A DNA stretch of 64,000 nucleotides from Bradyrhizobium agreste (GTDB lineage Bacteria; Pseudomonadota; Alphaproteobacteria; Rhizobiales; Xanthobacteraceae): positions 62,001-126,000 of the forward strand of contig NZ_JACCHP010000012.1 of the NCBI RefSeq assembly GCF_016031625.1, read 5' to 3'. Made by a program: the position numbers and the translations under genes. The notes under the pieces were generated by a model. That model was not told where the DNA came from. It ran no database searches and worked only from the letters and a program-made list of their open reading frames with translations. Shown piece after piece: positions 56,931-64,000 of this stretch. Each line of letters opens with the position of its first letter. Position 1 is the first letter of the stretch.

Positions 56931-58356
56931 TCCACAACGCGCATTTGCGGTCGATGGTCTTGCGCGAGATACCGAGGCGCCGCGCCGCCTCCTCGCGATT
57001 GCCGTTGACCTCCTTCAGCACGCCGAGAATGTGCCGGCGCTCGAGCTCGGCGAGGCTGTCGGCAGGCGCCGACTGACCCTCGTTGCGGGAACCGGCGAAA
57101 TCGTCGGGGAAGGCGCCGAGGATCAGCGTGCGCTCGATCAGATTGCGCAGCTCGCGCACATTGCCCGGCCAGTCATAGCTTGCGAGCGCCGCCCGCACGG
57201 AGGCGTCGATCGGCACCGGCGGCATACCGAGCTGGACCGAGAGCTTGCTCATGAAGATGGCGGCAAGCTCCAGCACGTCGTCGCCGCGATCCTTCAGCAG
57301 CGGCAGGCGAATCTGCATCACGTTGAGCCGGTAGAACAGATCGGCGCGGAAACGGCCCTTCTCGACCTCCTTCTGCAGCTCGGCATTGGTCGCGAAGATG
57401 AAGCGCAGATCGACCGGAACCTCGCGCTCGGAGCCAACCGGGCGGACGCGGCGGTCTTCGAGCACGCGGAGCAGCTTGCTCTGCATCGGCAGCGGCAGCT
57501 CCCCGATCTCGTCGAGGAACAGCGTACCGCCATGCGCATACAGGAACAGGCCCTCGCGCCCCGAATCGGCGCCGGTGAAGGCGCCCTTGATGTGCCCGAA
57601 CAGCTCGGCCTCGATCATGTCGGGCGGGATCGCCGCGCAATTCACGGGCACGAACGGCTTGTCGGCGCGGTCGGACAGCGAGTGGATCGAGCGCGCCGCC
57701 ACTTCCTTGCCGGTGCCGGATTCGCCGGTGAGGAGGACAGAGGTCGGCAGGCCGGCGACGCGGGCGATGGTCTCGCGCACGCGCAGCGTCGCAGCCGATT
57801 GCCCGACCAGATTGTCGCGCAGGAACGTGCGGTCCGACGAGGCGCGCAAGGCATAGCGCAGGACATAGTTCTCGCGCTGGAGGCGGACTCGATCGAGGCA
57901 TCGTGCCACCGCGTTGAGGATCTGGTTGGAACGGAACGGCTTGAGCACGAAATCGGCCGCACCGGCGCGCAGAGCCTGGATCGCGGTGTCGAGGTCGGCA
58001 TAGGCGGTGATCAGGATCGCGTCGGCGAAAAAGCCGACGGCGCGCTGCTCGGCGAGCCAATCGACGCCGTTCTTGCCCGGCATGATGTTGTCGAGAATGA
58101 CGACGTCGTAGCGGTTGGAATCGAGCTTGCGCGAGGCCTGGTCGGTGTCGGCCGCCTCGTCCACCAGCTTGCAGCGCGGCGCAAGCGTGCGCACCAGGAA
58201 GTTGCGCATGCCCGGCTCGTCATCGACGATCAGGATGGAGGCCTGCGCCAGCGCGCTGAACTCCGGCCCTGCAGCCGTCTTGCTAGGCTTAACGGCAGGC
58301 TCGCGGCCCGCCGCGGGACCTGCGGCTGCGCTTGCCCTCGATGTTGAGAAAGTCAT
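56923..58356 (-). CDS. Sigma-54-dependent response regulator (NtrC/DctD type)
   Basis: A 477-residue activator. Receiver domain about 38-155: acidic pair in IVDDEPGM, phospho-Asp89 (VVILDNIMPGKNG), Lys in VLKPFRS. AAA+ domain about 180-410: Walker A GESGTGKE, GHIKGAFTGADSG (contains GAFTGA, which contacts sigma-54), Walker B GGTLFLDEIGELP and arginine-finger regions. C-terminal Fis-type HTH: GNREEAARRLGISRKTIDRKCALWNV. The start at 58356 gives a short Ala-rich tail before the receiver domain. Transcribed with the kinase; the two GGACA-N3-TGTCC sites are its probable targets. Confidence 0.95.
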   Translation of the reverse strand: MTFSTSRASAAAGPAAGREPAVKPSKTAAGPEFSALAQASILIVDDEPGMRNFLVRTLAPRCKLVDEAADTDQASRKLDSNRYDVVILDNIMPGKNGVDWLAEQRAVGFFADAILITAYADLDTAIQALRAGAADFVLKPFRSNQILNAVARCLDRVRLQRENYVLRYALRASSDRTFLRDNLVGQSAATLRVRETIARVAGLPTSVLLTGESGTGKEVAARSIHSLSDRADKPFVPVNCAAIPPDMIEAELFGHIKGAFTGADSGREGLFLYAHGGTLFLDEIGELPLPMQSKLLRVLEDRRVRPVGSEREVPVDLRFIFATNAELQKEVEKGRFRADLFYRLNVMQIRLPLLKDRGDDVLELAAIFMSKLSVQLGMPPVPIDASVRAALASYDWPGNVRELRNLIERTLILGAFPDDFAGSRNEGQSAPADSLAELERRHILGVLKEVNGNREEAARRLGISRKTIDRKCALWNV

Positions 58357-58478
58357 GCCCGATGTCTTGAATTGATCATTCACGAGAGGGTCGGCACCTT
58401 TCGCATTGCAGCGAAGCTCCGACCGTTTCCCCACGGATGCAGCATAGTGGAAGGCCGCCGCCGTGAACATTCGCCTTT

Positions 58479-58712
58479 CTACGGGGCGTCGCCCTTTTCG
58501 ACCAGGAACACGATGCGCGTCTCGTTGCGCTCGGTGATCTCGACCTTGTCGCCGGTCTCGCGGATCAGATTGGGGATGTCGATCACCGAGAGCGGATCTG
58601 TGCAGTGAACTTCGAGCTGGTCCCCTGCCTTGAGCGGCTTGAGCGCCTTGCGGGTCTTGAGGGCCGGTAGCGGGCATTTCAGCCCGGTGAGATCGAGTGT
58701 CGTCCTGGTCAT
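58479..58712 (-). CDS. tusA: TusA-family sulfur carrier protein
   Basis: A 77-residue protein of the TusA/SirA fold. The CPxP motif with the sulfur-carrying Cys is seen at LKCPLPALKTRKAL (Cys13), and the C-terminal half is DQLEVHCTDPLSVIDIPNLIRETGDKVEI. TusA-like proteins deliver persulfide sulfur, including toward molybdenum cofactor and formate dehydrogenase maturation. Here it lies 47 bases after moeA on the same strand, so a role in sulfur supply for the fds enzyme is likely. 122 bp separate it from the response regulator downstream. Confidence 0.9.
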   Translation of the reverse strand: MTRTTLDLTGLKCPLPALKTRKALKPLKAGDQLEVHCTDPLSVIDIPNLIRETGDKVEITERNETRIVFLVEKGDAP

Positions 58713-58759
58713 GGCCGCACCATGGCGAGGTGGAACGGCCGCGTCAACGTGAGGAGGCA

Positions 58760-60016
58760 TCAGATCAGGCTGGCGTAGGGCAAGAAGCCGACGTCCTGCC
58801 CCGGCTCGACATTCGTGATGTCCTCGCCGAGCTCGACGAGGCCATCGGTCTCGACCAGCGAGGACAAGAGCCCGGCCCCCTCGCGCGGGAACTTGATCGC
58901 CTCGAGCCCGCCGTCCTGCGCGCGCCGCAGCGAGGCGCGCACATATTCGCGCCGGCCGGCCTTCTTCTTGTAGGTGAACGCCGCGCGCAGCGGGATCGGC
59001 AAGAGCGGCTCCGGCAAGGCGCCCGACAGCGCCAACACCGTCGGTCGCACCACGTGGACGAATGTCACGAAGCTCGCGACGGGATTGCCGGGCAGTCCGA
59101 TCAGCGGTGTGCCGTCGATGATGCCCATCGCCACGGGACGACCCGGCTTGATCGCCATCCGCCACAGCACCAGCGAGCCGATGCTCTCCACGGCCGCCTT
59201 GACGTGGTCCTCCTCCCCGGTCGAGACGCCGCCGGTGGTGAGAATGAGGTCATGGTCGCCCGCAACCTGCTTCAGACCGCTCGCCAGCGAAATTCGCTCG
59301 TCGCGCAGAATGCCGAGATCGCTGACCTCGCAGCCGAGCCGCCGCAGCATCGCCATCAGCATGAAGCGATTGGAATCGAACAATTGCGAGGCGGCACGCG
59401 GCTCGCCGGGCGAGGCGAGCTCGTCGCCGGTCGAGAACACGGCGACACGGATGCGCCTGACGACGTCGAGCCTTGTCAGGCCGAACGCGGCGGCAAGGGC
59501 GACATGTTGCGGCCGCAGGCGCTGGCCGGCGCGGAGCGCGACCTGACCTTGCGCAATGTCCTCGCCTGCGGGCCGGACATTGGCGCCCAGCTTCAGCCCC
59601 GGCGGCAGCACGATCCTGCCGGACTCATCGATGCGGACGTCCTCCTGCATGAAGACGGTGTCCGCGTCCGGCGGCATCGGCGCGCCGGTGAAGACGCGCG
59701 CGGTGTGGCCGGGCTTGATCGGTGCTTGCGCAAGTCCGCCGGCTTGGATGCGGCCGTCGAGCGGGAACGCCCGCTCTGTGCTTGCCGGAAGGTCGGCGTT
59801 GCGCACGGCGTAACCGTCGACGGCGGAGTTGGTGAACGGCGGCAGCGGCAAAGGCGCGGCGACATCGCCCGCGAGCACGCGCCCGTCGGCATCGACCAGC
59901 GCCACCGTCTCGAGATCGACGATCGCGTTGACGCGCGTCGTGATGAGGCCGACGGCTTCGTCGACCGACATCATCGGGCCGCCGAAGGCAAAGCAATCGT
60001 CCGACAGTTGCGCCAT
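58760..60016 (-). CDS. moeA: MoeA, molybdopterin molybdenumtransferase
   Basis: A 418-residue enzyme that inserts molybdate into adenylylated molybdopterin. Order of elements: DEAVGLITTRVNAIVDLETVAL, RVLAGDVAAPLPLPPFTNSAVDGYAV, GAPMPPDADTVFMQEDV, FSTGDELASPGEP, LTTGGVSTGEEDHVKAAVE and GLPGNPVASFVTFVHVVRP. Normal length. It starts 9 bases after the mobB stop and precedes tusA by 47 bases. It supplies the cofactor for formate dehydrogenase and other molybdoenzymes. Confidence 0.95.
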   Translation of the reverse strand: MAQLSDDCFAFGGPMMSVDEAVGLITTRVNAIVDLETVALVDADGRVLAGDVAAPLPLPPFTNSAVDGYAVRNADLPASTERAFPLDGRIQAGGLAQAPIKPGHTARVFTGAPMPPDADTVFMQEDVRIDESGRIVLPPGLKLGANVRPAGEDIAQGQVALRAGQRLRPQHVALAAAFGLTRLDVVRRIRVAVFSTGDELASPGEPRAASQLFDSNRFMLMAMLRRLGCEVSDLGILRDERISLASGLKQVAGDHDLILTTGGVSTGEEDHVKAAVESIGSLVLWRMAIKPGRPVAMGIIDGTPLIGLPGNPVASFVTFVHVVRPTVLALSGALPEPLLPIPLRAAFTYKKKAGRREYVRASLRRAQDGGLEAIKFPREGAGLLSSLVETDGLVELGEDITNVEPGQDVGFLPYASLI

Positions 60017-60025
60017 GGTGCCTCG

Positions 60026-60553
60026 TCAGCGTATCGCGGCGCTTCTCGCCAAAGCTTCCTCGACCGGCATCGCCGCCCGTAGCATCAATGCCGCGACAGC
60101 CGCGATATCGTCGAGATGGACAGTCGGGAGCCTCGTGTCAATCGCGACGTCGGTCGCAATCCCGGCAATTCCGGGATCGTCCGGAAACAGCAGCGGCTTG
60201 CCGTTGGCGGCACGATGCACCTCGATCTTGCGATGCGGCTCCCGCTTGAAGCCCTCGACCACGACAAGATCGACCGCGGAGAGCTTGTCGAGCAGCTCCG
60301 GCAGCCGCGGCTCCGCCGCCCCGCGCAGCTCATGCATCAGCGCCCAGCGTTTCGACGAAGCGACCAGCACCTCCGCCGCGCCGGCCTCGCGATGGCGCCA
60401 GGAATCCTTGCCGGGCACGTCCACGTCGAACTGGTGATGCGCATGCTTGATCACAGAGACGCGCAGGCCTTGCGCGTTGAAATGCGGGATCAGCCGCGTC
60501 AACAGCGTGGTCTTGCCCGCACCGCTCCAGCCTGCAAGGCCGATGACTTTCAT
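60026..60553 (-). CDS. mobB: MobB, molybdopterin-guanine dinucleotide adaptor
   Basis: A 175-residue GTP-binding protein that assists MobA. P-loop GWSGAGKTTLLTRLIPHF at residues 8-25, then VSVIKHAHHQFDVDVPGKDSWRHREAGA with the conserved H-H-x-F-D and Ser-Trp region, and LVVVEGFKREPHRKIEVHR. First gene of the mobB-moeA-tusA string. The divergent fdhD gene starts 107 bp away. Confidence 0.94.
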   Translation of the reverse strand: MKVIGLAGWSGAGKTTLLTRLIPHFNAQGLRVSVIKHAHHQFDVDVPGKDSWRHREAGAAEVLVASSKRWALMHELRGAAEPRLPELLDKLSAVDLVVVEGFKREPHRKIEVHRAANGKPLLFPDDPGIAGIATDVAIDTRLPTVHLDDIAAVAALMLRAAMPVEEALARSAAIR

Positions 60554-60660
60554 CGTAACTCGATCTCCGCCGGCCGCACGACGCGGCCGGAACCGCCTTC
60601 TCCATCGTCTTGAACATGCTTATATCGGGTTGACCCGAATGTCATGCTAACGTCGCCGCC

Positions 60661-61551
60661 ATGATGAAGATCGACAAAGCCCCGGTGCCCCTGATCGTCC
60701 CCAATCCGGACGACCCGCGCCTGACCCAGAGCGTGACCGGCACCGATCAGACCGGCGCCAGGGTCGAGATCAAGGTGCCGATGGAGCGGCCGCTGACGCT
60801 CTATTTGAACGCGCAGGAGATCGTCACCATGATGACGATCGGCGACTATCCGGAATATCTGGCGCTCGGCTATCTGCTGAACCAGAACATGCTGAAATAT
60901 AACGACGTGGTCACCGAGGTCGAGTATGACGACGACCTCCAGGTGGTGGTCGTGCGCACCGAGCACCACACCAATTTCGAGGCAAAGCTGAAGAAGCGCA
61001 CGCAGACCTCCGGTTGCGCGCAGGGCACCGCCTTCGGCGACCTCTTGGAGGCGGTCGAGAGCGTCGCCCTGCCCAAGGCGGAGCTGCGCACCTCCTGGCT
61101 CTACCAGATGACGCAGACCATCAACACCATGCCCTCGCTTTATCTGGAAGCGGGTGCGATCCACGGCTGCGTGCTCTGCAAGGAGGGCACCCCCCTCTGC
61201 TACACCGAGGACGTCGGCCGCCACAACGCCGTCGACAAGATCGCGGGCTGGATGTACCGCCACGGCGTCGACGCTTCCGACAAGATCCTCTACACCACGG
61301 GACGCCTCACCTCGGAGATGGTGATCAAGACCGTCCGCATGGGCATTCCGATCCTGGTGTCGCGCTCCGGCTTCACCGCCTGGGGTGTCGATCTCGCACG
61401 GCAGGTCGGCCTGACGCTGGTCGGACGCACCCGCGGAAAGCGCTTCATCGCGCTCGCAGGCGAAGAGCGCATCGTCTACGACCAGAACCTCGCTTATGTC
61501 GAAGAAGAGTCGGCCAAGCACAAGCGCAAGGGTGAAGGCGGTGACGACTGA
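60661..61551 (+). CDS. fdhD: FdhD, sulfurtransferase for formate dehydrogenase
   Basis: A 296-residue accessory protein that transfers sulfur from a Cys desulfurase to the bis-MGD cofactor of formate dehydrogenase. Recognisable blocks: VPMERPLTLYLNAQEIVTMM, the flexible loop TQTSGCAQGTAFGD, HGCVLCKEGTPLCYTEDVGRHNAVDKIAG, and TGRLTSEMVIKTVRMGIPILVSRSGFTAWGVDLA. The loop has one Cys (Cys119), with Gly where E. coli has the second Cys of its CxxC. Followed by mobA one base after its stop. R. capsulatus FdsC is the counterpart linked to this formate dehydrogenase type. Confidence 0.93.
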   Translation: MMKIDKAPVPLIVPNPDDPRLTQSVTGTDQTGARVEIKVPMERPLTLYLNAQEIVTMMTIGDYPEYLALGYLLNQNMLKYNDVVTEVEYDDDLQVVVVRTEHHTNFEAKLKKRTQTSGCAQGTAFGDLLEAVESVALPKAELRTSWLYQMTQTINTMPSLYLEAGAIHGCVLCKEGTPLCYTEDVGRHNAVDKIAGWMYRHGVDASDKILYTTGRLTSEMVIKTVRMGIPILVSRSGFTAWGVDLARQVGLTLVGRTRGKRFIALAGEERIVYDQNLAYVEEESAKHKRKGEGGDD

Positions 61552-61552
61552 C

Positions 61553-62188
61553 ATGTCCGCGGCGCGTGTTCCGCCGACTCTTGGGGTGCTGCTTGCCGGC
61601 GGGCTCGCGCGGCGCATGGGCGGCGGCGACAAGCCGATGCGCACCATCGGCGGCCGCACCATTCTGGAACGCGTGATCGCGCGCCTTTCGCCCCAGTGCA
61701 GCGGGCTGATCCTCAACGCCAACGGCGATCCCGCCCGCTTTGCCGCGTTCGGCTTGCAGGTGGTCGCCGATGATGTGCCCGGCTTCCCCGGTCCCCTCGC
61801 CGGCATCCTCGCCGCGCTCGACTGGGCCGCGGCGAACCGGCCGGAGATCGAATGGGTGCTCAGCGCCGCCGGCGACTGCCCGTTCCTGCCGCGCGACCTC
61901 GTCGCGCGCCTGCATGAGGCGCGGAGCCGCGAGAACGCGCAGCTTGCGGTCGCCGCATCAGGCGCGCAGTCACATCCGGTGATCGGCCTGTGGCGCGTCG
62001 CCTTGCGCGCGGAGCTGCGCCACGCGCTCGTGGCCGAAGACCTCCGCAAGATCGACCGCTGGACCGCGCGCTATCCGCTCGCGACGGTGACCTGGCCGAG
62101 CGAGCCGCTCGATCCGTTCTTCAATGCCAACACGGTCGAGGACATTGCCGAGGCCGAACGGCTGGCGGCGCTGGATGACGCCTCTTAA
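61553..62188 (+). CDS. mobA: MobA, molybdenum cofactor guanylyltransferase
   Basis: A 211-residue enzyme that attaches GMP to molybdopterin to make MGD, the cofactor form used by FdsA. The nucleotide-binding start LGVLLAGGLARRMGGGDKPMRTIGG is intact, followed by DDVPGFPGPLAGILAALDWA, AAGDCPFLPRDLVARL, and the ending PFFNANTVEDIAEAERL. ATG 61553 begins 1 base after the fdhD stop, so the two are co-translated; the longer in-frame start within fdhD is unlikely. Confidence 0.95.
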   Translation: MSAARVPPTLGVLLAGGLARRMGGGDKPMRTIGGRTILERVIARLSPQCSGLILNANGDPARFAAFGLQVVADDVPGFPGPLAGILAALDWAAANRPEIEWVLSAAGDCPFLPRDLVARLHEARSRENAQLAVAASGAQSHPVIGLWRVALRAELRHALVAEDLRKIDRWTARYPLATVTWPSEPLDPFFNANTVEDIAEAERLAALDDAS

Positions 62189-62270
62189 GCCGGTGCGCCG
62201 AGCTGTTGGCCGTGAACCCGACCGAGCACGGGAGCGACCAATAATTGGTACGTTGCCGCCGGGATGAACC

Positions 62271-62507
62271 ATGGCCGACTCTCTCTTGGATGTCGTTTTC
62301 GATGTCGTCGATCTCGCGCTCGATGTTTCGGATGTGATCGATCGCACGAAGCAGCTGAGCAAGCCTGACCTCGTCGAGGTCCCGCCCGACCCGAAGCCGT
62401 TGCCGGCCCCCGCGCAGCGTGCGCTGGCCGAGGCCGAGGAACGGGAGCGCAAGCGCGAGCAATCCGATCAGGCCCCCAGCGCCACCGATCAGGCGTCGCA
62501 ACCGTAG
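62271..62507 (+). CDS. Small acidic hypothetical protein
   Basis: A 78-residue soluble protein: an acidic amphipathic helix (MADSLLDVVFDVVDLALDVSDVID), a Pro-rich linker (VEVPPDPKPLPAP), then a charged helix (ALAEAEERERKREQSD) and Ser/Gln tail. Composition and codon use suit a real gene. It lies 82 bases after mobA on the same strand, possibly in its transcript, and converges with the MoeA-like gene. Function unknown. Confidence 0.6.
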   Translation: MADSLLDVVFDVVDLALDVSDVIDRTKQLSKPDLVEVPPDPKPLPAPAQRALAEAEERERKREQSDQAPSATDQASQP

Positions 62508-62519
62508 ATCAGCTGATAT

Positions 62520-64000
62520 CTATGCAGGCCGGAAACCCGCGCGCTCGAGTGCGGCGCGCGCTGCGTGCGAGCCCAGCGCATCGAGAAAGGCCCGCACGCC
62601 CGGACGTTCTTTGCGCGCGGTCACCAGCGCGAAATCGTAATGCTCTTCGGCCAGCGGAATGAAATCCAGGCCGACGGCGTGGGCGACCGGGGCGATAGTC
62701 ATGCCCCAATCGGCGCGGTGCTGCGCGACGGCCGCCGCCACCGCATTGTGGGAACGCGGCTGGTTCCAGTAGCCTTCCGGACGCGCGCCGCCGAGCAGCC
62801 GATCGATCAGGATGCGCGTGCCGGCGCCCTGGTTGCGGTTGACCATGATGCAGGCGGGGTCGGCGAGCGCTGCGGCAACGGCATCCTTTGCGCTCAGGCC
62901 CTCGAAACGTTTGTCGCCCTTGCGGAAGACGATGCCCTGCATCCGCCGCCAGCCGGCGACGAGTTCGAGTCCTTCGACGAGATAGGGCGTGTTGTAGGTC
63001 TCGCTGCGATCGTCAAACAGATGGATCGGGGCGAGATCGCATTCGCCACGCTTTGCCGCCGCCAATCCTCCGAGGCTGCCGACCGCGATCGAGCGCACGG
63101 TGAGACCAGCATGCGCGAGCTGTGCCGTGACGAGATCGAGGCCGGTGCAATGGCTGCCGACGATGACGAGATCGGGCACGCGTACATGCGGCGTGAACAG
63201 CGTCACCTCGGTCTCGGTCCCGGCCGGCATCTGGTCGGCCAGTGCGTCGATGCGCAGAAAGCCGTCCGCCTGGGCAAAGGACGTGATCGCACCAGAGCCC
63301 TTGCCGGAGGGATAGGCGATGAGGCCCTCCCTGCCCTGGACCAGCGAAACCATGACGAATTCGGTGCGGCCGAGCTCGGAGGCGATGCGCACCGGCACGG
63401 TCGCGTTCACCTTGGCATCGGAGCGCGGCGGCAGTCCGGCCATCCTGCGCAGCACCGGCACGATCATGTCGTGGAAGGTAAACATCGCCGAGGTCGGAAA
63501 GCCCGGTAGGATCACGACCGGCTTGCCGTCGCACACCGCAAGGCACAACGGCTTGCCGGGCTTGAGCGCGACGCCATGCGCAATGATGCCGGGTGCGCCG
63601 AGCCGGCCGATGATGCGATGAGAGAGGTCGCCCGCGCCTTTCGAGGTGCCGCCCGAGAGCACCAGCATGTCGGCTTCCGCAAGCGCGTTGCGCATGGCGG
63701 TTTCGAGCCTGGCTTCGTCGTCCGGAACGGCGCCGACGAAGGCGGCCTCGCCACCGTTTTCGTCGATCGCTGCCGCGACGATGGCGCCGTTGGTATCGTA
63801 GATCTCGGCAGGCGCGAGCACTTGGCCGGGCTGCACCAGTTCGTCGCCGGTGGAGATCACGGCAACCCGCGGTCTGCGCGCGACATTCACCTCGGGGATG
63901 CCGCAAGCCGCCAGCATGCCGATCTCACGCGAGCCGATGATGGTGCCGGCGCGCAGCAGCGCCTCGCCGCGCGCGATGTCGGAGCCGGCATACGAGACGA
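62520..64000 (-). CDS. MoeA-like protein fused to a periplasmic-binding-type domain (5' end outside window)
   Basis: The frame continues past the right edge (VSYAGSDIARGEALLRAG... precedes MLAACGIPEVNV), so the true start is not seen. The visible N-terminal part is a MoeA-type domain: AVISTGDELVQPGQ, LSGGTSKGAGDLSHRII, LKPGKPLCLAVCDGKP and VILPGFPTSAMFTF. The C-terminal 220 residues match the PBP-like domain found in MoeA fusions: VGSHCTGLDLVTAQLAHAG, RGECDLAPIHLFDDRS, VNRNQGAGTRILIDRLL. The second domain has no signal peptide, so it acts in the cytosol, perhaps as a small-molecule (molybdate or cofactor) sensor. Confidence 0.9.
   Translation of the reverse strand, partial: VSYAGSDIARGEALLRAGTIIGSREIGMLAACGIPEVNVARRPRVAVISTGDELVQPGQVLAPAEIYDTNGAIVAAAIDENGGEAAFVGAVPDDEARLETAMRNALAEADMLVLSGGTSKGAGDLSHRIIGRLGAPGIIAHGVALKPGKPLCLAVCDGKPVVILPGFPTSAMFTFHDMIVPVLRRMAGLPPRSDAKVNATVPVRIASELGRTEFVMVSLVQGREGLIAYPSGKGSGAITSFAQADGFLRIDALADQMPAGTETEVTLFTPHVRVPDLVIVGSHCTGLDLVTAQLAHAGLTVRSIAVGSLGGLAAAKRGECDLAPIHLFDDRSETYNTPYLVEGLELVAGWRRMQGIVFRKGDKRFEGLSAKDAVAAALADPACIMVNRNQGAGTRILIDRLLGGARPEGYWNQPRSHNAVAAAVAQHRADWGMTIAPVAHAVGLDFIPLAEEHYDFALVTARKERPGVRAFLDALGSHAARAALERAGFRPA

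Noticed and set aside
1..64000. tRNA, rRNA, CRISPR, integrase or prophage
   Set aside because: Read through both strands at gene boundaries; no tRNA-like clover arms with CCA-adjacent integrase, no regularly spaced repeats, and no mobile-element protein.

Overview
The window reads as a chromosomal segment of a high-GC alphaproteobacterium. Gene content (NAD-linked formate dehydrogenase, a protocatechuate branch, a CheAWYBR operon with tandem receptors, many short lineage-specific secreted proteins) and three styles of intergenic palindromic repeat point to Bradyrhizobium or a close relative. That assignment is an inference from recall, not from a search. No rRNA, tRNA, CRISPR array, transposase, integrase or phage gene was seen.

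Layout. Positions 1-6.8 kb hold short, mostly exported proteins of unknown function, including two very short genes (5346-5477 and 6042-6215). 6.9-10.5 kb: an EAL phosphodiesterase, a VanZ-like protein, a CHRD protein, a small cytosolic protein and a GrlR-like protein. 10.6-21.9 kb: a minus-strand chemotaxis operon read STAS, cheY, cheA, cheW, receptor, cheW, receptor, cheR, cheB, receptor-like protein. A divergent REC-HD-GYP regulator follows at 22.1 kb, then a FecR-like protein paired with a CHASE2 adenylate cyclase. 26.5-32 kb is an aromatic block: pobA/pobR, a NYN-domain protein, pcaHG and a divergent LysR regulator. 32-42.6 kb: pncB, a GGDEF protein, an autotransporter, a TetR regulator with a duplicated operator facing a small gene, and a three-domain LplT/Aas-type phospholipid repair protein. 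42.7-47.8 kb: tcuBA with a divergent GntR regulator, a di-haem cytochrome c, and ybaK.

48-64 kb is the most coherent region. It carries formate dehydrogenase (fdsA and a fused fdsG-fdsB), an oxalate/formate transporter, a sensor kinase plus a sigma-54-dependent response regulator, tusA, moeA, mobB, fdhD, mobA and a second MoeA-like protein fused to a periplasmic-binding-like domain. Between the kinase and the transporter lies a consensus-perfect -24/-12 promoter (54800-54815, minus strand) with two 13-bp inverted repeats about 60-85 bp upstream of it. The adjacent NtrC-type regulator therefore very probably switches on the transporter directly. The whole region looks like an oxalate/formate oxidation module together with the cofactor genes its molybdoenzyme needs.
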